Part shown: one piece after another, positions 29,106 through 39,157 of the stretch
How the letters are laid out: every line of letters starts with the position of its first letter
Numbering within the stretch: position 1 is the stretch's first letter
Assembly (NCBI GenBank): GCA_023205875.1
Contig: CP060757.1
Span: forward strand, 806,001-870,000
From: Chloropicon primus
Taxonomy: Eukaryota; Chlorophyta; Chloropicophyceae; Chloropicales; Chloropicaceae
DNA length: 64,000 bases
Direction of reading: 5' to 3'
Made by a program: the position numbers and the translations under genes
The notes under the pieces: generated by a model
Told to the model about the DNA's origin: nothing
Databases searched by the model: none
Seen by the model: the letters and a program-made list of their open reading frames with translations, nothing else

Positions 29106-29287
29106 AACATGACACATGCCATGCATTTCGTCCAAGAATTCTTTCTCGTGCGCGCGAGGACTTCACACGCATTTGAACCCTTACGCCTCCGCCCCAGCCC
29201 CCCCCTCTCTCTGCATTCGACCCCCCTCTGACGTTTCTCCCTCCCTCCCTTCCTCCCTCCCTTCCCTCCCTCCTCCGATCGTCATGC

Positions 29288-32200
29288 ATGCTACTGATGG
29301 GGAACAGGGGCCACAGACAGTCTCTCACCATGACGGGCGTGCGAGCTCCGCGGTTGGGTCCGCACCCCAAGCACGCGGCGGCGGGGAGGAAGGTGTCGTT
29401 GGTGCGGCGGCGGCGGAATGTCGTGGCGACGCGGCGGCAGTGGCTCGTGGTGGCTTCCTCCTCGCGCGGTGGAGAGCGCGACGGGGGGGAGAGTTGGGAG
29501 GAGGAGCCCACGACATCAACATCATCATCATCATCATCATCATCTCCATCATCACCGTCATCATCTTCGTACGGGAGGGCGCGGGGGGGGCTGCCGTCCC
29601 TGCCCGTGAGGGACTTCGGCTCCTCGAGCGAGACGTCGGAGGGGAACGGGTCCAACGGGGCGAACGACCTGAGGAGGGCGTTCAAGGGGACGCGCAAGTT
29701 CTTGTTCAGCAAAATGTACGAGGGAGGTGGCACGGGGGAGGAGACCGAGGGGGGGAAGGAGGGGGAGGAGACCGAGGGGGGGAAGGAGGGGGAGGAGGGG
29801 GACCTCCCGAGGAAGGTTGAGGGCGGGAAGTTCAACTGGATGGTGGGGGGTCTGGGCGGCACGCTCGCGGTGGTCGGGGTGACGGTGTCCCTCTTCACCG
29901 CGGTGTGCAACGGGTGGGCAAGGCCGCTGGTGAACCGCGCGATTCTGCCCGTGGTCTGCGAGCAGCTCTCCGTGGCGACGGGAAGGGACGTTAACGTGGA
30001 GGAGATCACCTGGATTCAGCCGCTGGGCCTCCTGGGCCTGTGCTCCCTCGTGACCGCCGGCCCGATCGAAATCGGGCCGCAGAACAACCTGATGACGACG
30101 ACGAACGAGAACGGGGTGGAGGAACAAGTCGCGGGCGAGCAGAGCTCTTTGTACTGCGAGGAGGTGAAGATCGGCGTCCGGTTCCTTCAGTCGATCTTGA
30201 GGTGGCAGTGCCTGCTGGACATCAAGGTGAACTCTGCTTTCGCAAAGGTCGTGCAGGGAGAAAACTTGTCTTGGTTCGGGTACCCCCTGGACACGGAGCC
30301 CACCTCGAGGAACTTTCTTCCGGGGTTGAACAACGTGAAGGTCTTGAACAGGCTGAGCAACAACACGGAAATCCAGTCCTCCATCGCGGACGAGCTCCTG
30401 GACGAGAAAGTGAGCGCGCTGGACCCGAGCGAGTCCGAGCTGATCGCAAAGGCCGCGGCGTACATTTTGTCCAGGCAGTTCTCTCCCCCACCCATCACGC
30501 TCAGCAGGCTCTCGGTGAAGAACTGCAACGCCGATATCCAGATTCCTGGCGAGGAAGGCGTGAGAAAGCTGGAGGACCTGTCGGCCCAGGTGAACGCCGG
30601 CCGCGACTACAACACCTTTGACATCACGGCCGCGGCAACCACGGTGGAGAGGTCGGCGGCAGCGGGGAAGTGCACGATGGGGTGGCAAACGGACGCGCCG
30701 AGGAGGAATATGAGGGGGCTCACCTTTGCGGAGGGCAGCATCAATGACATTCTGAACCAAGGTGATGGCAAGACGAGCTACGTGAACATGGGATCCACTC
30801 CGAAGCCGGTGCTGGAGCGGGGGGGCGGGGTAGAGAAGGGGGCCAGCGCGCAAGCCTCTACCGCGTCGACGTCGAGCGTGGCGAGTCAGCAGAGCCCTAC
30901 CAAAGGGAAAGGGAAGAACAACATGTATCGATCTCTGTTCAAGAAGAAGGGCCCAAGCAAGGGCAGAATCGAGTGTGTCATAAAGGGAAGGAACATGAGT
31001 GACCCGGACACGAAGAAACAGATGGACATTCTTCTGAAAGGGAAGGACTTTCACGCTCCTCTTCTGGAAAGAGTCTTTGACTTCCCCGTGGACATCAACA
31101 AAGGGATTCTGAACGGAGAAGTGAGGCTCAGGTTTCACGACCACAAGTCTTGGACCCGGTACCCTGACTTCACTGGAAGGGTCAACTGCAACAAGGCTAA
31201 CTTTCACATCTGGGATGCACCAGACGATTTTGAGGACGTGAACATGGACCTGCTTTTTGAGAACGACCGCATGCACTTTCATAACGCGACTGGCTACTAC
31301 GGTGCCATTCCAGTCACTGCGGTGGGGGACATGAGTCTTGACCCTGACGGCGACATCAGAATTGTCGCCCACAGCGATGGGGTGGAGGTAAATGCGTTGA
31401 GGGAGACGCTAGCAGCAAAGCCACTGCCATACTCAGCGGCCGGTACCATATCTGGAACGCTGCACGTGACTGGCCAGAGTGAGAGGCCTGTGTTCTCCGG
31501 GACGGCTGTCGCGACGTATCCAAAAGGGGATGAGCCGGCCGATTCGCCGAGAACTGTGGCGGAGGAGGCGCTGAGGGAGACTGGTGGGGTGGCAGCCTAT
31601 GACAAAGTTCCATTTGAATCTGCGTCTTCCGTCTTTACTTTTGATACGAAGAGTCAAATGCTGCACTTGCATCACTTCGACGCAGAGACTGTGGGCGGAG
31701 GTAAAATCACAGGTTCGGGGAGGGTATGGTGTCAACCCGGGAAAGAAGAGGAACCAGATTCGCTTGAATTCCGCTTCAAGGGGAAAGACTTGCCTGCCGA
31801 CCAAATCTTGAAGAAATATGTCCCGAACAACATTCAAGTTCCCTCTGCACTTGTGGTCGGGCCAACAAATGTAGAGGGCTTCATCAAGGGCGCACAGATG
31901 AGCCCAACTGTAAAGGTCAGCTGGAATTCACCTGAAGCAGAAGCAAGTGGAAGTGTCAAGATCACGAGGCCTGCGGCCTATGTTGAGCTCCATGCTCCAT
32001 CCATCGATGCCGAAGCCGTCCTTGATACCAAGTATCAACCCAAGGAAGTCATTCTGGCAGCTGTGACCCAAGACGAGGCGACGGCGGCTTCAAAGCCAGT
32101 CGTGGAAGGCGCAGAATTGAAATGCAAGCTGAATGGCTTGGACATCATGCCCCTCGTCAACGACTCCTATGTCATTGATAGGATGACATCGAGCCAGCCC

Positions 32201-35200
32201 ATAAGGCTGAAGCTTTCCGGGAAAACGTACTTCCATGGGGAGCTCGTGAAAGACAGTGAAAGCTATTCTTCTACGTTTCAGAATTTAGTGGGGGAAATAG
32301 CCATGGAAGGGTTGACCTTGAATCATTTGAGCGTCGCAAGACAGATGACAGGGGAGGTGACTGTTGGTAAGACAGGCTTGAAAGTTCAGGCTCGAGGCCT
32401 TAGGCCAGACGAAGGAATTGACATTGATCTCAAGCTGCCGACGGAGTTGAAGACAGCGGATGAGGTGGTTTCAACGGAACCCGAACAATCATCAAGGAGG
32501 GTTTCCGGTGAGAATCCTCAAACAGATGCTCGAGAGACGGAAGCGGACGCCGTGACTGAAGATTCCACGACTTTCCAAACCATGTTCTCGTTGAGAAATC
32601 GAGATGTGCGGCTTGAGATGAGTATGGATTCGACAGCGACAAAGGTGGACCTGAGAAATCTGAGGTTAGATGAGCTGGAGCTTGCCTCGCTGAGAGGAAC
32701 AGTGGACAAGGCGTTTATAGACTTGAACTTCAAGGAACAAACTGGGCGGGGCAATGTTTCGGTCACAGGGCCCAGATTCAGTGGTTTGCAGGGAGAGTCG
32801 CTTGGCGGGAGCTTTAGGTGGGAGCAAGACATCATTCGCTTAGAGAGAGCAATCATCCAGCAAAAGAGGAGCAGGTATGAGCTTCAGGGGGAGTACGTGC
32901 TTCCAACGACGAAAGATAAGGCGACTCTGGACATGGCAACTGCACTGTCTCAGATGAGAAACAGCAATTTGTCCACGATTTCCCCTCGAGGAGGACGCTG
33001 GCGTTGGCAAGTGTCTGTCCCCCAAGCTGCCATCGAAGAGATGCTTCCTGCTGCTCAATTGCTCTCAAGAGCAACGAGCAGCTACCCCATTGACTACTCG
33101 AATGCCAAAGGAATTTTCCTGGAGGGCGTGAAGTCCTTACAAATCACTGCACAGCAAATTGGCAAGCAGTTGGAAGATTCGGCGAAGAGCGCCCTGGAGA
33201 GCCAAAATAGGAACGTGGAGCAAAAGGAGAGCGTGGAGATGCCCAAGGCTGCAAAAAATGCTGAAGGCAAGGAGAAGTGGCCCAAAGGTCTTCCGTGGAT
33301 AGGAAGCAAGACCGCGTCCAGCAAACCATCCACAAAACTTGGTTTGCAAGATTTGAAAGGAAAGTGGAAAGGAACCATGCAAGCTTACGGCAGTACAGGC
33401 GGTGCTGTGGTAGGAGAGTTTGATATGAAGGGTGAAGATTGGGAGTGGGGGTCCTACTGCATGGAGAATGTGAACGCAGTGGGTAACTACCACCCGAACG
33501 AAGGCTTGCATTTTGAGAAGTTTCAGCTCGACGCCGGCGATGCACGACTGCGGATAGTCGGGAACATGCTTGGGCCAAAGCAAGATGCGCAGTTTCGTTT
33601 GACAGACTTTCCCCTCTCGCTACTGCAGTCTCTCTTCAACGTTTTGCCAAGCAACAGCGTGACAGAACAGGGCATGGGGAGCAACCTCTTTAAGCCAACC
33701 ATGGGTCCAGGAGGCTTGTCAGGGATGGCAAACATCCCTCAGGGCGACGATTTTATCAGTGGAAACTTGTACGTGAACGCAGCACTTGGTGGCAGCGCTG
33801 AGGCTCCGCAAGGAAACGTAAATTTCCAGGTGCTTGATGGCGCTCTCAGGAACAAGAAATTGGCAAGGGCTGAAGCAAATGCCGCGATAACGAGTGACCA
33901 GCGTTTCACGTTCAACATCAATTTGCAGCCTGCAGGAGGACCAGGCCATGTGAAGCTCATGGGCAGCACGCCATTCGAGTACAGCCTGTCGCCCCAACAT
34001 CTGCTGGAAGGCGAAAACCAACAACCAAGCTTGGGACCGAAAGATAACGAGAATATTGAGGTAGATGTTGCGGTGAAAGACAGTGGGATGTTGCTCCTTA
34101 GCGCTTTGCTTCCCCAAGTCAACTGGCAGATGGGCTCAGCTGATATTGCGATGCAGGTGAGAGGCACTGTATCAAAGCCTAACTTGAGTGGGGTCGCGCA
34201 TGTTAACAGGGCATCGATATCATGCCCCTGGCTGAGTCGACCCCTCTCGTCGCTTGGCGTGACCGTCAGAGTCCAGGATAACGCCCTGTTCGTGGACGCG
34301 TTTGATGGCAAGGTGGGCAGGAAAGGCTTCCTGAGAATAAATGGTTTTCTCCCCATGAGCAGTGGCGGAGGAGGGGTCGAGGGGAGCAAAGGCGTTATCG
34401 TCGATGCCTGCGGGCTTGAGCTGCGAGTTAAGAACGCTTTCACGGGAACTTTTGATGGACAGTTTGTGGTTCGAGGCAGCTTGAAGCAACCCGAGTTGAG
34501 CGGCAACTCCCAGTTCTCCAAGGGCATCGTTTACCTTGTGCCCCAAGGTGTCAGCCAAGCAGATGAGCCGAGGGAAGGCATGTCTACGGCCACAGTCCTG
34601 AAAAGCTTGGGCGTGGGCTCGGAGAGCAACTTGATTGACAAGAGCGTGAAGGGCAAGATGAGCGCCGTCCAAACGTCGGTGGTCAATAAAGCTGTCTGCA
34701 AGGGTCTGGACATCAAGCTCGGTCCTGACCTTCGAGCTGTCTATCCTTTCGTCTTGAACTTTGGCATCGCCGGGGATATCGAGATTAACGGTGTGGTCGA
34801 TCCAGAGGAGCTCTCTCCGTCTGGAATCATCAGATTCGACTCTGGGGATGTCAACCTCGTTGCGACTCAACTGAGCTTGAACCCGGAGTACCCGAACAGA
34901 GCAGTCTTCGTTCCTGAGCACGGGTTGGACCCGACCCTCGACATCAGCCTTGTGGCCCCTGACTTGAAGGCAATGATCCAGGGCCGTGCCAGCTCTTGGC
35001 AGGATAATCTGATCCTTTCCGTGGGCTCGGGCACCAGCGAGACTACAGAGCGCTTGGAACCCACAGAGATTGCCCGCATTTTCGAGGGGCAGCTCACGGA
35101 ATCGCTCTTGGAGCAGGACGGTCGCCTCGCCTTCAGCAACTTGGCGGCCTCGACGATTTCCACTCTTCTGCCAAGGATTGAGACGCAGGGTCAGTTTGGA

Positions 35201-35524
35201 AAGGCGAGGTGGCGACTCGTGTCCGCCCCCTCCATCTCTGGGCTCCTCTCTCTGGACCCCCTGACGGACCCTTTCAAGTCCTTGTCCAACCTCACCCTCG
35301 GAACAGAGGTTGAAATTCAGTTTGGCAAGTCCCTGCAGGCGCTGATTGCCAGGAAAGTGAAGGAGTCCGAAATGGCGACCCATTGGACGCTCCTGTATCA
35401 GCTCAACAAGCAGCTTCGCATGCGGCTGAACAGCTCCACCGCAAGTGGCACGAGACTCCTGTTCGAGTACTCGGGTGAAGGAACGAAGCTCCAAAAGGAG
35501 GACTGGGGAAACCGGTTCCCGTAG
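29288..35524 (+). CDS. TIC236: TIC236/TamB-type plastid envelope protein
   Basis: In plants TIC236 spans the envelope space, anchored in the inner membrane, and links the TOC and TIC import channels. It derives from bacterial TamB, which bridges outer and inner membranes. It is a single exon of 2078 residues. Residues 1-60 are Arg/Val-rich (transit peptide). They are followed by a polyserine run and a duplicated acidic EETEGGKEGE unit. One transmembrane helix lies at about 184-206 (GGTLAVVGVTVSLFTAV). The rest is a very long beta-rich stretch typical of the AsmA/TamB fold. It ends in the TamB C-terminal domain (about 1650-2078: KGIVYLVPQG, LNFGIAGDIEINGVVDPEEL, LTLGTEVEIQFGKSLQALIA). Two TGTAA words follow the stop. 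Confidence 0.92.
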   Translation: MLLMGNRGHRQSLTMTGVRAPRLGPHPKHAAAGRKVSLVRRRRNVVATRRQWLVVASSSRGGERDGGESWEEEPTTSTSSSSSSSSPSSPSSSSYGRARGGLPSLPVRDFGSSSETSEGNGSNGANDLRRAFKGTRKFLFSKMYEGGGTGEETEGGKEGEETEGGKEGEEGDLPRKVEGGKFNWMVGGLGGTLAVVGVTVSLFTAVCNGWARPLVNRAILPVVCEQLSVATGRDVNVEEITWIQPLGLLGLCSLVTAGPIEIGPQNNLMTTTNENGVEEQVAGEQSSLYCEEVKIGVRFLQSILRWQCLLDIKVNSAFAKVVQGENLSWFGYPLDTEPTSRNFLPGLNNVKVLNRLSNNTEIQSSIADELLDEKVSALDPSESELIAKAAAYILSRQFSPPPITLSRLSVKNCNADIQIPGEEGVRKLEDLSAQVNAGRDYNTFDITAAATTVERSAAAGKCTMGWQTDAPRRNMRGLTFAEGSINDILNQGDGKTSYVNMGSTPKPVLERGGGVEKGASAQASTASTSSVASQQSPTKGKGKNNMYRSLFKKKGPSKGRIECVIKGRNMSDPDTKKQMDILLKGKDFHAPLLERVFDFPVDINKGILNGEVRLRFHDHKSWTRYPDFTGRVNCNKANFHIWDAPDDFEDVNMDLLFENDRMHFHNATGYYGAIPVTAVGDMSLDPDGDIRIVAHSDGVEVNALRETLAAKPLPYSAAGTISGTLHVTGQSERPVFSGTAVATYPKGDEPADSPRTVAEEALRETGGVAAYDKVPFESASSVFTFDTKSQMLHLHHFDAETVGGGKITGSGRVWCQPGKEEEPDSLEFRFKGKDLPADQILKKYVPNNIQVPSALVVGPTNVEGFIKGAQMSPTVKVSWNSPEAEASGSVKITRPAAYVELHAPSIDAEAVLDTKYQPKEVILAAVTQDEATAASKPVVEGAELKCKLNGLDIMPLVNDSYVIDRMTSSQPIRLKLSGKTYFHGELVKDSESYSSTFQNLVGEIAMEGLTLNHLSVARQMTGEVTVGKTGLKVQARGLRPDEGIDIDLKLPTELKTADEVVSTEPEQSSRRVSGENPQTDARETEADAVTEDSTTFQTMFSLRNRDVRLEMSMDSTATKVDLRNLRLDELELASLRGTVDKAFIDLNFKEQTGRGNVSVTGPRFSGLQGESLGGSFRWEQDIIRLERAIIQQKRSRYELQGEYVLPTTKDKATLDMATALSQMRNSNLSTISPRGGRWRWQVSVPQAAIEEMLPAAQLLSRATSSYPIDYSNAKGIFLEGVKSLQITAQQIGKQLEDSAKSALESQNRNVEQKESVEMPKAAKNAEGKEKWPKGLPWIGSKTASSKPSTKLGLQDLKGKWKGTMQAYGSTGGAVVGEFDMKGEDWEWGSYCMENVNAVGNYHPNEGLHFEKFQLDAGDARLRIVGNMLGPKQDAQFRLTDFPLSLLQSLFNVLPSNSVTEQGMGSNLFKPTMGPGGLSGMANIPQGDDFISGNLYVNAALGGSAEAPQGNVNFQVLDGALRNKKLARAEANAAITSDQRFTFNINLQPAGGPGHVKLMGSTPFEYSLSPQHLLEGENQQPSLGPKDNENIEVDVAVKDSGMLLLSALLPQVNWQMGSADIAMQVRGTVSKPNLSGVAHVNRASISCPWLSRPLSSLGVTVRVQDNALFVDAFDGKVGRKGFLRINGFLPMSSGGGGVEGSKGVIVDACGLELRVKNAFTGTFDGQFVVRGSLKQPELSGNSQFSKGIVYLVPQGVSQADEPREGMSTATVLKSLGVGSESNLIDKSVKGKMSAVQTSVVNKAVCKGLDIKLGPDLRAVYPFVLNFGIAGDIEINGVVDPEELSPSGIIRFDSGDVNLVATQLSLNPEYPNRAVFVPEHGLDPTLDISLVAPDLKAMIQGRASSWQDNLILSVGSGTSETTERLEPTEIARIFEGQLTESLLEQDGRLAFSNLAASTISTLLPRIETQGQFGKARWRLVSAPSISGLLSLDPLTDPFKSLSNLTLGTEVEIQFGKSLQALIARKVKESEMATHWTLLYQLNKQLRMRLNSSTASGTRLLFEYSGEGTKLQKEDWGNRFP
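29515..29568 (+). repeat. (ATC)n triplet repeat within the TIC236 coding region
   Basis: ATC/TCA triplets encode the polyserine stretch at about residues 77-94 of the TIC236 protein. A direct duplication of about 26 bases lies just downstream (29748-29797) and gives EETEGGKEGE twice. Confidence 0.8.
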
Positions 35525-35535
35525 CTTGCGGCCGA

Positions 35536-35552
35536 TGTAACTATGATTGTAA
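35536..35552 (+). terminator. paired TGTAA poly(A) signals of TIC236
   Basis: TGTAA occurs at 35536-35540 and 35548-35552, 12-28 bases past the stop codon, in the 99-base gap before the convergent allantoinase gene. Confidence 0.6.
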
Positions 35553-35623
35553 ATTAAGAATTTTTTTCCTCAGAAAAAATGATAAAATATTTTTGTTTTT
35601 GTTTTTTTGGGGATTGCGCGGCT

Positions 35624-37210
35624 TCAGGTGCGAACAATTCTTCCGCACACATCTTGCGACAACTGCCCCTTCGAAAAGACGAGGTGCCCGGACACGATAC
35701 TCGCTTCCACCCTGCCCTTCATCTTTCGGTCGTTGTAGGGAGAGAGCTTGTGCTTGTGAAACAGCTGGCCCTTGCCGGTCTCCGCCAGGGCTTTCTCGTT
35801 CCACACCACGAGATCCGCCTTCTTTCCGACTTCGATGGATCCCCTGTCCGTGAGCCCAGCGACAGCAGCTGGAGCGGAGCTCCACCACTCCGCCATGTCC
35901 TCGATGGTGGCCCCGTGCTCGCTTGCCGCCGTCCAGGACGCGGGCAGGCTGTACTGAAGCCCAGCGATCCCGCCCCACGCCCGGAGAAAGTCCCCCTCCT
36001 TGAGAAACTTCAAATCCGGTGGCGAGGGGGAGTGGTCGGAGCCAATGGTGTTGATCGTCCCCCTCTTCAGCTGCCTCAGGAGCGCCTCCTTGTTCTCCTT
36101 GTTGCGAATGGGCGGTGCGCACTTGTACTGCGTGGCCCCGTCCGGCACTTCCTCGGACTGGAAGAAGATGTAGTGGGGGCAGGTCTCCGTCGTGAAGGAG
36201 ACCTCGAAGGACCTCAGATTCTTGTTCTTGTAGATCTGCACCTCGTCCAGGATGGACGCCTGGGCGACGTGAGCGACGTGGATCTTGTGCGGCACCCCCT
36301 CCCCCGCCAGGGCCTTCGATATCCCGAGGAGTTGGCGAATGGCGTCCTCCTCGAATTTTCCTGGCCTCGAGCCCGCGTAGGTGTCGTACTTCCTCGGCGA
36401 TTTCGAGCCCAAGTCCACGTCGAAGGGGAGCTCGGCGTGGACCATGAGGGGCTTGGAGAACCGGGAGAGGACGCGGAGCCCCGCGGTCAGGTCGGCCTCG
36501 TCGGCGTTGCCAAAGTCCTCGATTCCGGAGGGCGACATGAAGGCCTTGAACCCGACGGCCCCCGCCTCCAGCATCCCGAGGAGCTCCCTCTGGCTCCCTC
36601 CGCCCGCCCCAGCGTTCTCGGGGACCAGGCCGCCCCAGAAGCCAACGTCAACGCGAATCTTGTCCTTGGCGACTGCCATCTTCTCCCTCAGAATTTTGGT
36701 CGTGGTGGCCGCGGGCTCCGAGTTCAGCGGCATGTCGAACAGGGTGGTCACCCCCCCCGCCGCCGCGGCAGCGGTCGCGGTGCTGAAGCCCTCCCAGCTC
36801 TCCCGCCCCGGCTCGTTCACGTGGACGTGCAGGTCCACCAGGCCCGGGGAGACCACCAGGTCCCCGTAGTCCAGGACCAGGTCGCTCGCCTCGAGGTCCT
36901 CCCTCCTCCCCTTGTCCACGGAGACGATCCTCCCCCCGTCCACGCCGACGGTCGCCGGAAACGTTCCCCTCGGCGTCACCACCCTCCTGCTGAAGACGAA
37001 GTACCTCGTTCGGTTCCCCAGGAGCCCGCAAGGGGAGGGCTCGGGCGACCTGGTCCCGGCTTGCTGCGGCAAGCGGAACTGGACGAAGACGCCCAGAGCC
37101 ACCACGAGAACTTGCGCTGCCGCGAAAATCAGCAGACGATTCCGCGTGTACGCGCTCACGGACTTTTGATCCTCCCTCTCCACCGCCCTCCTCGCGCGCG
37201 TTCGCGCCAT
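35624..37210 (-). CDS. ALN: allantoinase, membrane-anchored
   Basis: Allantoinase hydrolyses allantoin to allantoate in purine breakdown, releasing stored nitrogen. It is a single exon of 528 residues. A hydrophobic segment at about 25-43 (LLIFAAAQVLVVALGVFVQF) acts as a signal or anchor, as in plant ALN, which sits in the ER. The amidohydrolase core has GLVDLHVHVNEPGRESWEGF (metal-binding HxH and the substrate-binding NEPGR signature of allantoinase). It also has VGFKAFM (carbamylated lysine), VHAE, HVAHV and INTIGSDHSPSP (catalytic Asp). Dihydroorotase and hydantoinase lack this exact NEPGR..WEGF signature. Confidence 0.93.
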   Translation of the reverse strand: MARTRARRAVEREDQKSVSAYTRNRLLIFAAAQVLVVALGVFVQFRLPQQAGTRSPEPSPCGLLGNRTRYFVFSRRVVTPRGTFPATVGVDGGRIVSVDKGRREDLEASDLVLDYGDLVVSPGLVDLHVHVNEPGRESWEGFSTATAAAAAGGVTTLFDMPLNSEPAATTTKILREKMAVAKDKIRVDVGFWGGLVPENAGAGGGSQRELLGMLEAGAVGFKAFMSPSGIEDFGNADEADLTAGLRVLSRFSKPLMVHAELPFDVDLGSKSPRKYDTYAGSRPGKFEEDAIRQLLGISKALAGEGVPHKIHVAHVAQASILDEVQIYKNKNLRSFEVSFTTETCPHYIFFQSEEVPDGATQYKCAPPIRNKENKEALLRQLKRGTINTIGSDHSPSPPDLKFLKEGDFLRAWGGIAGLQYSLPASWTAASEHGATIEDMAEWWSSAPAAVAGLTDRGSIEVGKKADLVVWNEKALAETGKGQLFHKHKLSPYNDRKMKGRVEASIVSGHLVFSKGQLSQDVCGRIVRT

Positions 37211-37861
37211 GACGACAATGCAAATGCAGAAGAAGAAGAAGAACAACAACAACAACAACAAGTGATGATCCCTCTCTCCCTCCCTCTTCTAGAGAGCGAC
37301 GAGGTGTTCGTCGTCAGTGGTGCGACGACAGGAGAGAGACGACGAAGGGAAGGGTTCGGATCAACCCAGAAGCAGAGATCCCGATCCCACAACATCCGCC
37401 TCCAATGGCGGAGCGGAGCGGACGCAACCGTACCTTTCCCTTCCAGTGCAATGCACTCGTGCTTCGTGGAGTGGAGTCCTCTTCACACGTTTCATTTTTC
37501 ACTTTTTTCTTTTTTTGATTTTGAAACGTTACTTTTCCAGAGGGAAGTCCCCCCGAGTAGAAAATCCCCTTTTGCCAGCTGGAGGCTGATTCAGCAAAAG
37601 AAACACACGCTTTGGTCTCTCGAGACGGCAGTGGGCTCTGGAGGCGTGCCTCGTGGCGTCATCGTGTCGAGAGAGAGAGAGAGAGGGAGGGAGGAGTGCA
37701 CGAGCGGGGTCGGGAGGATTCCCTAAGGCCTCGGTCGAGCGCGCACGTCTTCGCTGCTCTTCCGTGTTTTTTGTTTTTTTTCTGCTTCTTCTTCGTTTTC
37801 TCGGGTGTTTTAGAAAAAACCTGGGCTGCTGCTGCTGCCCACGAGACAACAAGGGAGGGAG
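37211..37861. promoter_or_regulatory. divergent promoter allantoinase / NTAN1
   Basis: A 651-base divergent gap. It has an (AAC)n triplet run at 37240-37262 beside the allantoinase start and a CT-rich block at 37271-37290 (GA toward allantoinase). A T-rich stretch lies at 37499-37520 and a GA tract at 37669-37685 (GA toward NTAN1). No gene is seen. Confidence 0.5.
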
Positions 37862-38980
37862 ATGATCCTGGTGGACGGCAAGGAGGTCGCGGGGGAGTGC
37901 CTGGTGGAGGCGGCGACCTCGAACGCGGTCCTCCAGGAGGCGAACGAGGTCTTCCTCGGGCGCGGCCAGGCGAGGTACAACGAGACGTCGACGCACAAGA
38001 GGAGGAAGTGCGTGTACGTGCTGCAGAACGAGCTGGCGAGCGTGGACTCCGGGACGGACGACGCGGTCCTTGCCTCGGACGACGCGACGACTTGCGTGAT
38101 CGTCGTGGTGGTGTGCGAGGCCACGGGGGTGGCCTCGGTGGCCCACCTGGACGAGCAGACCAGCAGGTCGGACGTGTGCTTCAAGAAGCTAATGGGGCAG
38201 CACGTGGGGGGGAGGCACTGCACGTACGACGCGTACGTCGTGGGCGGGATGATGGAGAAGACCCTGGTGGGCTACCGGGCGGCGTCCTGCCTGCTGGGGC
38301 ACATGTCGCGCTCCCCGGGGAAGTTCAACCTCAGGCTGTGCTGCGTGTACAGCCTGAACACCTGCGGGAGGACGGGGCAGCCCTTGGCGAGGTCCTTGGC
38401 CTTCGACCCCCTCACCCGGCTGCCGTACCCCCTGAGCGCGGTGGGCGCGGGGAAAGAGCCCGCAGCTGAGGAGGTCCCGGGCCGGCGGGGGGAGAAGCGC
38501 GGCCCGGGGCTGGAGCAGAGGCTCGCGCACTTCTGGCTCACCGACGAGGGTTTCGCGGACCTCCGCCAGGTGTACTGCCCCTGGGAGCAGAACTACACGC
38601 TCCCAGGAAGGATGTACACCGTGCCCAAGTGGCTCTTGGTCCAGGGCTCGTACCTGCTGACCCTGTGCGACGCCGGGCTCCTGGAGCAGACCTCGACGAC
38701 CCCGCACTTTGAGGGGGAGAACTTTTGCTCGGACATCCGCCAGGCCCTGGGGTACATCGTCAAGCAGCCGGAGGGCATGTTCATGTACCGGGGGGGGGCG
38801 TGGAGCTGGGACGGGGGTGTGTGGTGCGAGGTTCGAAGCGCGAAGGCGAAGCGCCTGAGGGGCGCGCAGCCCGCCGGCTACCACGACGAGCCCAGGGTGG
38901 ACATCCCCGGGTCCTCCTGGTCGTGTTCGTCCTTGGTGGACTTGGAGAAGGAGCACCTGGAGTTGGAGCAGCAGTCCTGA
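37862..38980 (+). CDS. NTAN1: protein N-terminal asparagine amidohydrolase
   Basis: NTAN1 deamidates N-terminal asparagine to aspartate, a tertiary step of the Arg/N-degron pathway. It is a single exon of 372 residues, compared with about 310 in human. The family signature SDDATTC (residues about 72-78) carries the catalytic cysteine. It is followed by VVVVCEATGVASVAHLDEQT, the counterpart of the conserved LRHTGSGATCLAHCDG segment. Further conserved stretches are HVGGRHCTYDAYVVGG, FNLRLCCVYSLNTC and YCPWEQNYTLP. The extra length comes from a Gly/Arg-rich insert near 195-225 and a C-terminal tail. TGTAA words follow at 39000 and 39028. Confidence 0.9.
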   Translation: MILVDGKEVAGECLVEAATSNAVLQEANEVFLGRGQARYNETSTHKRRKCVYVLQNELASVDSGTDDAVLASDDATTCVIVVVVCEATGVASVAHLDEQTSRSDVCFKKLMGQHVGGRHCTYDAYVVGGMMEKTLVGYRAASCLLGHMSRSPGKFNLRLCCVYSLNTCGRTGQPLARSLAFDPLTRLPYPLSAVGAGKEPAAEEVPGRRGEKRGPGLEQRLAHFWLTDEGFADLRQVYCPWEQNYTLPGRMYTVPKWLLVQGSYLLTLCDAGLLEQTSTTPHFEGENFCSDIRQALGYIVKQPEGMFMYRGGAWSWDGGVWCEVRSAKAKRLRGAQPAGYHDEPRVDIPGSSWSCSSLVDLEKEHLELEQQS

Positions 38981-38999
38981 CGCGCACGCGACGCGTGCA

Positions 39000-39032
39000 T
39001 GTAAAACAACAATATGGGGGGGAAGGATGTAA
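39000..39032 (+). terminator. TGTAA poly(A) signals of NTAN1
   Basis: TGTAA at 39000-39004 and again at 39028-39032, 20-52 bases after the stop codon. Confidence 0.6.
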
Positions 39033-39111
39033 AACATGTGGGGGGAGTTTTTTCACGAGTGTCTACGTGTGATGATGGTGTTGACTATAAGGTTTTTTTT
39101 TTGCGGGTCTA

Positions 39112-39116
39112 TTACA
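39112..39116 (-). terminator. TGTAA poly(A) signal of RPL4
   Basis: TTACA on the plus strand is TGTAA on the RPL4 strand, 42-46 bases beyond its stop. Confidence 0.55.
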
Positions 39117-39157
39117 GATGATTTAATAATGTTTCGAGTCCTCCTGCGACACACCCT

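Noticed and set aside
29561-31372. 603-codon frame antisense to TIC236
   Set aside because: Shadow frame of a GC-rich gene, without any recognisable motif.
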